Assembly: GCA_947471745.1 (NCBI GenBank) | Contig: CANJKZ010000537.1 | Location: 379,501-443,500 of the forward strand | Source: Closterium sp. Naga37s-1 | Lineage: Eukaryota > Streptophyta > Zygnematophyceae > Desmidiales > Closteriaceae | Reading direction: 5' to 3' | DNA length: 64,000 nucleotides | Part shown: in pieces, positions 60,414 through 64,000 of the stretch | Layout of the letters: every line of letters begins with the position of its first letter | How positions within the stretch are numbered: the first letter of the stretch is position 1 | The notes under the pieces: model-generated | What the model was told of the DNA's origin: nothing | Databases searched by the model: none | What the model saw: only the letters and a program-made list of their open reading frames with translations | Position numbers and translations under genes: made by a program

Positions 60414-60689
60414 TGTAAGGAAAATTCCTTTTCCTTACTTCGCGTCCCTGCTTACCGCGTACATAACCGTTCCCGCCATCAGCACCCATCCATGCACGTT
60501 ACCCGTTCACGACACTCGCCTCGACCACGACCCCCGCCACTGTTCACGACGCGACCCAACCTAACGGTTCGGTTGGTAACCCGCGCTCCGGACCTCCGCC
60601 TCGACAATTCTCCAAACCTCGGCGCTAGGCCTGTAGCGCACCTCAATTTCCCACTTTACCGTTACCACTGTAGTTTCGCTATATATTCT
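60414..60689 (+). repeat. 3' LTR of H, cut by I
   Basis: Matches the first 276 bp of the 5' LTR with few differences (for example GCCTGTAGC against GCCCGTAGC). It ends in CTATATATTCT at the insertion point of I. Confidence 0.88.
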
Positions 60690-60825
60690 TGTCAGAACAT
60701 TATATAGCTTATGCTGTTGTGTAGGCTATAGTGGGGTATCCCATAGGGGGTACAACCCAATTAGGGTTTTCCATATGTACTCACCTCATTCATAGTTCAT
60801 TCATCCTCGTTCTTCATTCTTCTCA
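60690..60825 (+). repeat. 5' LTR of I
   Basis: 136 bp, TGTCAGAACATT to CTTCTCA, with GTACAACCC and TAGGGTTTTCC core; ends directly at the primer site. Confidence 0.85.
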
Positions 60826-60954
60826 TGGTATCGAGCAGGTTCCCTCGTGGGAACTGTTCCTAGGGCCCACCGTTTTTTTTTCCTGCCCGGAGCGCACTCT
60901 GCCCCTACCCGAGTCGCGCTCCCCTCTCTCTTGGCCCCTAGTGGCCCCTTTAGC

Positions 60955-61960
60955 CGCCCGTCACGGCCCTTAGACGCCCGCGCGCCGCCCGTCCCGGCCC
61001 CTTAGACGCCCGCGCGCCACCCGGCCCGGCCCCTAGACGCCCGCGCGCCGCCCGTCCCGGCCCCTAGACGCCCGCGCGCCGCCCGTCCCGGCCCCTAGAC
61101 GCCCGCGCGCCGCCCGTCCCGGCCCCTAGACGCCCGCGCGCCGCCCGTCCCGGCCCCTAGACGCCCGCGCGCCGCCCGTCCCGGCCCCTAGACGCCCGCG
61201 CGCCGCCCGTCCCGGCCCCTAGACGCCCGCGCGCCGCCCGTCCCGGCCCCTCGACGCCCGCGCGCCGCCCGTCCCGGCCCCTCGACGCCCGCGCGCCGCC
61301 CGTCCCGGCCCCTCGCCGCCCGCGAGCCGCCCGTCCCGGCCCCTAGACGCCCGCGCGCCGCCCGTCCCGGCCCCTAGACGCCCGCGCGCCGCCCGTCCCG
61401 GCCCCTAGACGCCCGCGCGCCGCCCGTCCCGGCCCCTCGACGCCCACGCGCCGCCCGTCCCGGCCCCTAGACGCCCGCGCGCCACCCGGCCCGACCCCTA
61501 GACGCCCGCGCGCCGCCCGTCCCGGCCCCTCGACGCCCGCGCGCCGCCCGTCCCGGCCCCTCGACGCCCGCGCGCCGCCCGTCCCGGCCCCACGCCGCCC
61601 GTGAGCCGCCCGTCCCGGCCGCGCACCGCAGTCCCGGCCCCACGCCGCCCGTGCGCCGCCCGTCCCAGCCGCGCGCCACCGTCTCGGTCCCCACGCCGCC
61701 TGTGCCGCTGAGGAGCTGAGCCGCCCGAGCCGCCCGAGCCGCCCGCACCGCCCGAGCAGCCCGAGCCGTGCTGCCCCTCAGCAGCACAACCGAGCCGCCC
61801 GACAGCAGAGCAGCCGAGCCGCCCAGCAGCCGAGCCGCTCAACAGCCGAGCCGCCCAGCAGCCGAGCCGCCCAGCAGCCGTGCCGCCCAGCAGCGGAGCC
61901 GCCGAGCCGCCGAGCCGCCCGGCAGCCGAGCCGCCGAGCCGCCGCGCCGCCCTCCTTCCG
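60955..61960 (+). repeat. Leader of I: 31-bp array and GAGCCGCCC units
   Basis: About 22 copies of a 31-bp unit (around GGCCCCTAGACGCCCGCGCG) at 60955-61660, with two alleles at one spot (CTAGACG and CTCGACG). From 61715 a 9-bp GAGCCGCCC and 15-16-bp CAGCCGAGCCGCC units follow. Confidence 0.85.
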
Positions 61961-62050
61961 GGCCGCCCGACCTGTCCAGTCTGGTGAGCACAGCGCCCTT
62001 TCACTGCACTGCCCTCACCCTACTGTTTGCGCTGCCAGTCGTCTAGGGTC

Positions 62051-64000
62051 ATGGCTACCCCTAGTGTTCTAGTCTTTGACGCTGAGGGTCGGGCCATTGA
62101 CTTTGAGGTCTGGGTGGATGACCTGCAGCTGTTCTTACAGTGCGATAGGGCAGATGGTCTCTCTCTCTTTGACCTCACCTCTGGCGCCTCCACTGCCCCT
62201 GCTGCTGACGCCGACGCCACTGTTCGCTCCCAGTGGGCCACGCGCGACGCTGCTGCACGTCTTGCTGTGCGTCGCCACCTCCCTACCTCCGAGCGTGCAC
62301 ACTTTAGTCAGTACAAGAGTGCTCAGACCTTGTACGACGCTGTAGTTGCGCGCTACTCCTCCCCTGCCACTGCTGCACTGAGCCGTCTCATGCTACCGTA
62401 CCTCTTTCCTGACCTTGCTGCCTTTCCCACAGTCGCTGACCTCATTACGCACCTCCGCACTAGTGACACTCGCTACCGCGCTGCACTCCCTGCTGACTTC
62501 TGCGCCAAGAACCCCCCCCCCATGTACATCACTCTTTACTACATAGTCACTCGCCTTCCTGACTCCCTTCGCGTAGTCAGGGACCACTTTCTCTCTGTCT
62601 GTCCCACCACTCTCACTGTTGACCTCCTCGAGAAGTCCCTCCTAGCGGCCGAGAAGAGCATAGTCGCTGTAGGGGCCTCTCGTGGTGACCCGCGCACCCC
62701 CATCTTTGAGGGGTGTTCCCCCTCCCCCCTTCTGCCCTCTGTTGCCTCTGCTGCTGCGGCCGACCTCCTTGGTCTTGAGTCGGTCGGTGTGGCGTCTGCC
62801 CCTAGTGGGAGACGCCGCTCTGGCAAGGGCAAGGGGGGCAAGGGCGCTGGAGGAGCGAGCGGGGGCGGTGGAGGTGGAGGTGGCGGCAGTGGGGGGAGTG
62901 GGGGTGGCGGTGGGAGTGGAGGTGGGGGTGGAGGAGTCAGTGGCGGCAGTGGAGGCGGAGGTGTCGGCGGCGGTGGCAGTGGGAGTGGAGGTGGCGGAGG
63001 TGGCGGCGGCGGAGGCGGAGGTGGAGGCGGCGGCAGTAGCGGAGGCGGCGGAGGCGGAGGAGGCGGCGGGGGTGGAGGTGGTGCTGGTCGCGGGTCTTCG
63101 CAGAGGAGTGGCTCCGGTGGTGGCTCGCGCCAGCAGCAGCAGCGTGGTCGTGACACCTTGTCCCCTCAGCAGCTTCGTGAGTGGTACACTGCGCGTCAGC
63201 GAGGTGGGGGTTTTGGTCCGTGCTCCTACGTTTTGCGCACCGGCGACCGTGCGGGTGAGCAGTGTGGGGGTCCCCACCCCACTCAGCGCTGCTTTGGCCG
63301 CCTGACGGACGCGTGGCGTCACCAGTTCCCGGAGGCCTCAGAGATCCCTCGTTGGGGTGACCTGTCCAGGGCGGGTGTTGCCATCTATGATCTTGACTTT
63401 GATGCTATTCTCTCTGCCATGTATGCTGTGTCTATTAGTGATGAGGGTGACTGTTACCGGTGTTTCCCGCCCGATCCGGGTATTGAGACTGCTGCTCTAG
63501 GTCCTGGTGAGGCTGCTGCCCTAGGTGCTTGCGACGCTGCTGCCCTAGGTGCTCGTGTGTCTGCGTCCTCAGGTACTGGTGAGTCTGCGCTCTCAGGTAC
63601 TACGTCGGCTTCGGCCTCCCTCACCTTCACCCTTGACTCTGGGGCGTCTCGCTCCTTCTTTAGGGACCGCACCACACTCACACCGCTGAGTCGACCGGTT
63701 GCAGTGTCTCTGGCTGACCCCTCTGGGGGTCCTGTCCTGTCTCGCTTCTCCACAGTCCTCCCGTGTCCGGCGGCTCCCTCTGGCACCCTGTCTGGTCTCT
63801 ACCTCCCCTCGTTCTCTACGAACCTGGTGAGTGGTGCTGACCTACAGGATGCGGGTGTACACCAGTTCACTCCTGCGCGTCAGCGGGTGACGCACTGTAC
63901 AGAGGCTCGCACAGGCCGACACCTGGCTACGTTTACCCGTCAGCCGGGGTCGAGCCTGTACACACTGACCACTGCGTCTCCTCCCGTTACTGAGTCTGGT
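62051..64000 (+). CDS. Element I Gag-Pol, N-terminal 650 codons
   Basis: ATG 62051 opens a frame without a stop to the window end. Gag core (residues 1-210): MATPSVLVFDAEGRAIDF, LQLFLQCD, TVRSQWATRDAAARLAVRR, LPTSERAHFSQYKS, LMLPYLFPDLAAFPTVADL, TLYYIVTRLPDSL. A Gly-rich stretch follows (about 255-350), then one module TLSPQQLREWY (about 375-385), a finger C391-X13-C405-X3-H409-X4-C414, a conserved IYDLDFDAILSAMYA block, Ala/Gly repeats and the protease site TLDSGASRSFF (D529). The last part is SADLQDA-like protease tail. Gag packages RNA; the protease cuts the polyprotein. No lesion is visible, so this copy could be active. Confidence 0.88.
   Translation, partial: MATPSVLVFDAEGRAIDFEVWVDDLQLFLQCDRADGLSLFDLTSGASTAPAADADATVRSQWATRDAAARLAVRRHLPTSERAHFSQYKSAQTLYDAVVARYSSPATAALSRLMLPYLFPDLAAFPTVADLITHLRTSDTRYRAALPADFCAKNPPPMYITLYYIVTRLPDSLRVVRDHFLSVCPTTLTVDLLEKSLLAAEKSIVAVGASRGDPRTPIFEGCSPSPLLPSVASAAAADLLGLESVGVASAPSGRRRSGKGKGGKGAGGASGGGGGGGGGSGGSGGGGGSGGGGGGVSGGSGGGGVGGGGSGSGGGGGGGGGGGGGGGGSSGGGGGGGGGGGGGGAGRGSSQRSGSGGGSRQQQQRGRDTLSPQQLREWYTARQRGGGFGPCSYVLRTGDRAGEQCGGPHPTQRCFGRLTDAWRHQFPEASEIPRWGDLSRAGVAIYDLDFDAILSAMYAVSISDEGDCYRCFPPDPGIETAALGPGEAAALGACDAAALGARVSASSGTGESALSGTTSASASLTFTLDSGASRSFFRDRTTLTPLSRPVAVSLADPSGGPVLSRFSTVLPCPAAPSGTLSGLYLPSFSTNLVSGADLQDAGVHQFTPARQRVTHCTEARTGRHLATFTRQPGSSLYTLTTASPPVTESG

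Larger units (their letters stand above)
52606..60689 (+). mobile_element. Ty3/gypsy chromovirus H, carrying O and P, cut by I
   Basis: 5' LTR 52606-52958, primer site TGGTATTCAGAGC (52961-52973), gag, protease, RT, RNase H, integrase, chromodomain, polypurine tract (about 60400-60413) and 3' LTR from 60414. The 3' LTR stops at 60689 where I begins. Order RT before integrase marks Ty3/gypsy. Confidence 0.9.
60690..64000 (+). mobile_element. Copia element I, gag-bearing, cut by window end
   Basis: LTR 60690-60825, primer site TGGTATCGAGCAGG (60826), repeat leader, then an open gag-pol frame to the last base. The pol parts after the protease lie outside. It is the only copy of its group here with an intact gag and finger, and may be the autonomous form. 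Confidence 0.88.

Noticed and set aside
60955-61660. CRISPR-like regular array of 31-bp units
   Set aside because: No spacers: the units are contiguous, GC-rich and lie in the leader of a eukaryotic retrotransposon.

Overview
The window is nuclear DNA of a green-lineage eukaryote, most likely a streptophyte alga. The clearest host gene is an eight-exon plant-type B cyclin-dependent kinase (PSTTLRE helix, GT-AG introns). A zygnematophyte such as Closterium would fit the very GC-rich, glycine-rich Copia elements, but that species guess comes from memory of similar proteins and was not tested. There is no operon structure, Shine-Dalgarno site, CRISPR array, rRNA or tRNA gene that I can support.

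Host genes are islands. At 3898-8284 (+) lies a secreted DOMON-domain gene with a Gly-Gly-Gly-Thr repeat and an acidic Gly/Asp/Tyr tail; a Copia fragment sits inside its repeat exon. At 9205-10740 (-) lies a decayed GT8 glycosyltransferase. At 31516-33002 (+) lies CDKB, which looks intact.

Everything else is LTR retrotransposon, named here by letter. A (1-2656, -), M (5569-7693, +), N (10753-15036, +) and E (15716-17210, -) are partial Copia copies. At 17230-30850 a fragment of a D/E-type LTR holds the miniature element Q, which holds Copia K, which holds Copia L. At 33840-37206 Copia G (+) holds the non-autonomous element F and then breaks into Copia D (-, 37207-52605). D holds Copia C (+, 41874-52108), which holds Copia B (-, 43020-50271). 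The LTR of D is split by the Ty3/gypsy chromovirus H (+, 52606-60689), which carries non-autonomous O and P and is cut at its right end by Copia I (+, 60690 to the window end). Five-base target duplications support the insertions of B, C, F, K, L and P.

The Copia elements A, B, K, L, G and I have LTRs of about 127-139 bp, a primer site resembling the 3' end of initiator tRNA-Met, and a GC-rich tandem-repeat leader; the 3' polypurine end, visible in B, K and L, is also shared. I and G carry a normal gag. A, B, K and L have no gag core, and in K and L the first seven gag codons remain. Two protein features recur and I cannot name them from known families: a finger C-X13-C-X3/4-H-X4-C in place of the usual zinc knuckle, and a repeated module around SPQQLREW that occurs both before the protease and between integrase and reverse transcriptase. 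The 1.4 kb elements F, P and O carry the same primer-site type and LTR core, and F and P the same polypurine end, but no genes; they are probably mobilised in trans.
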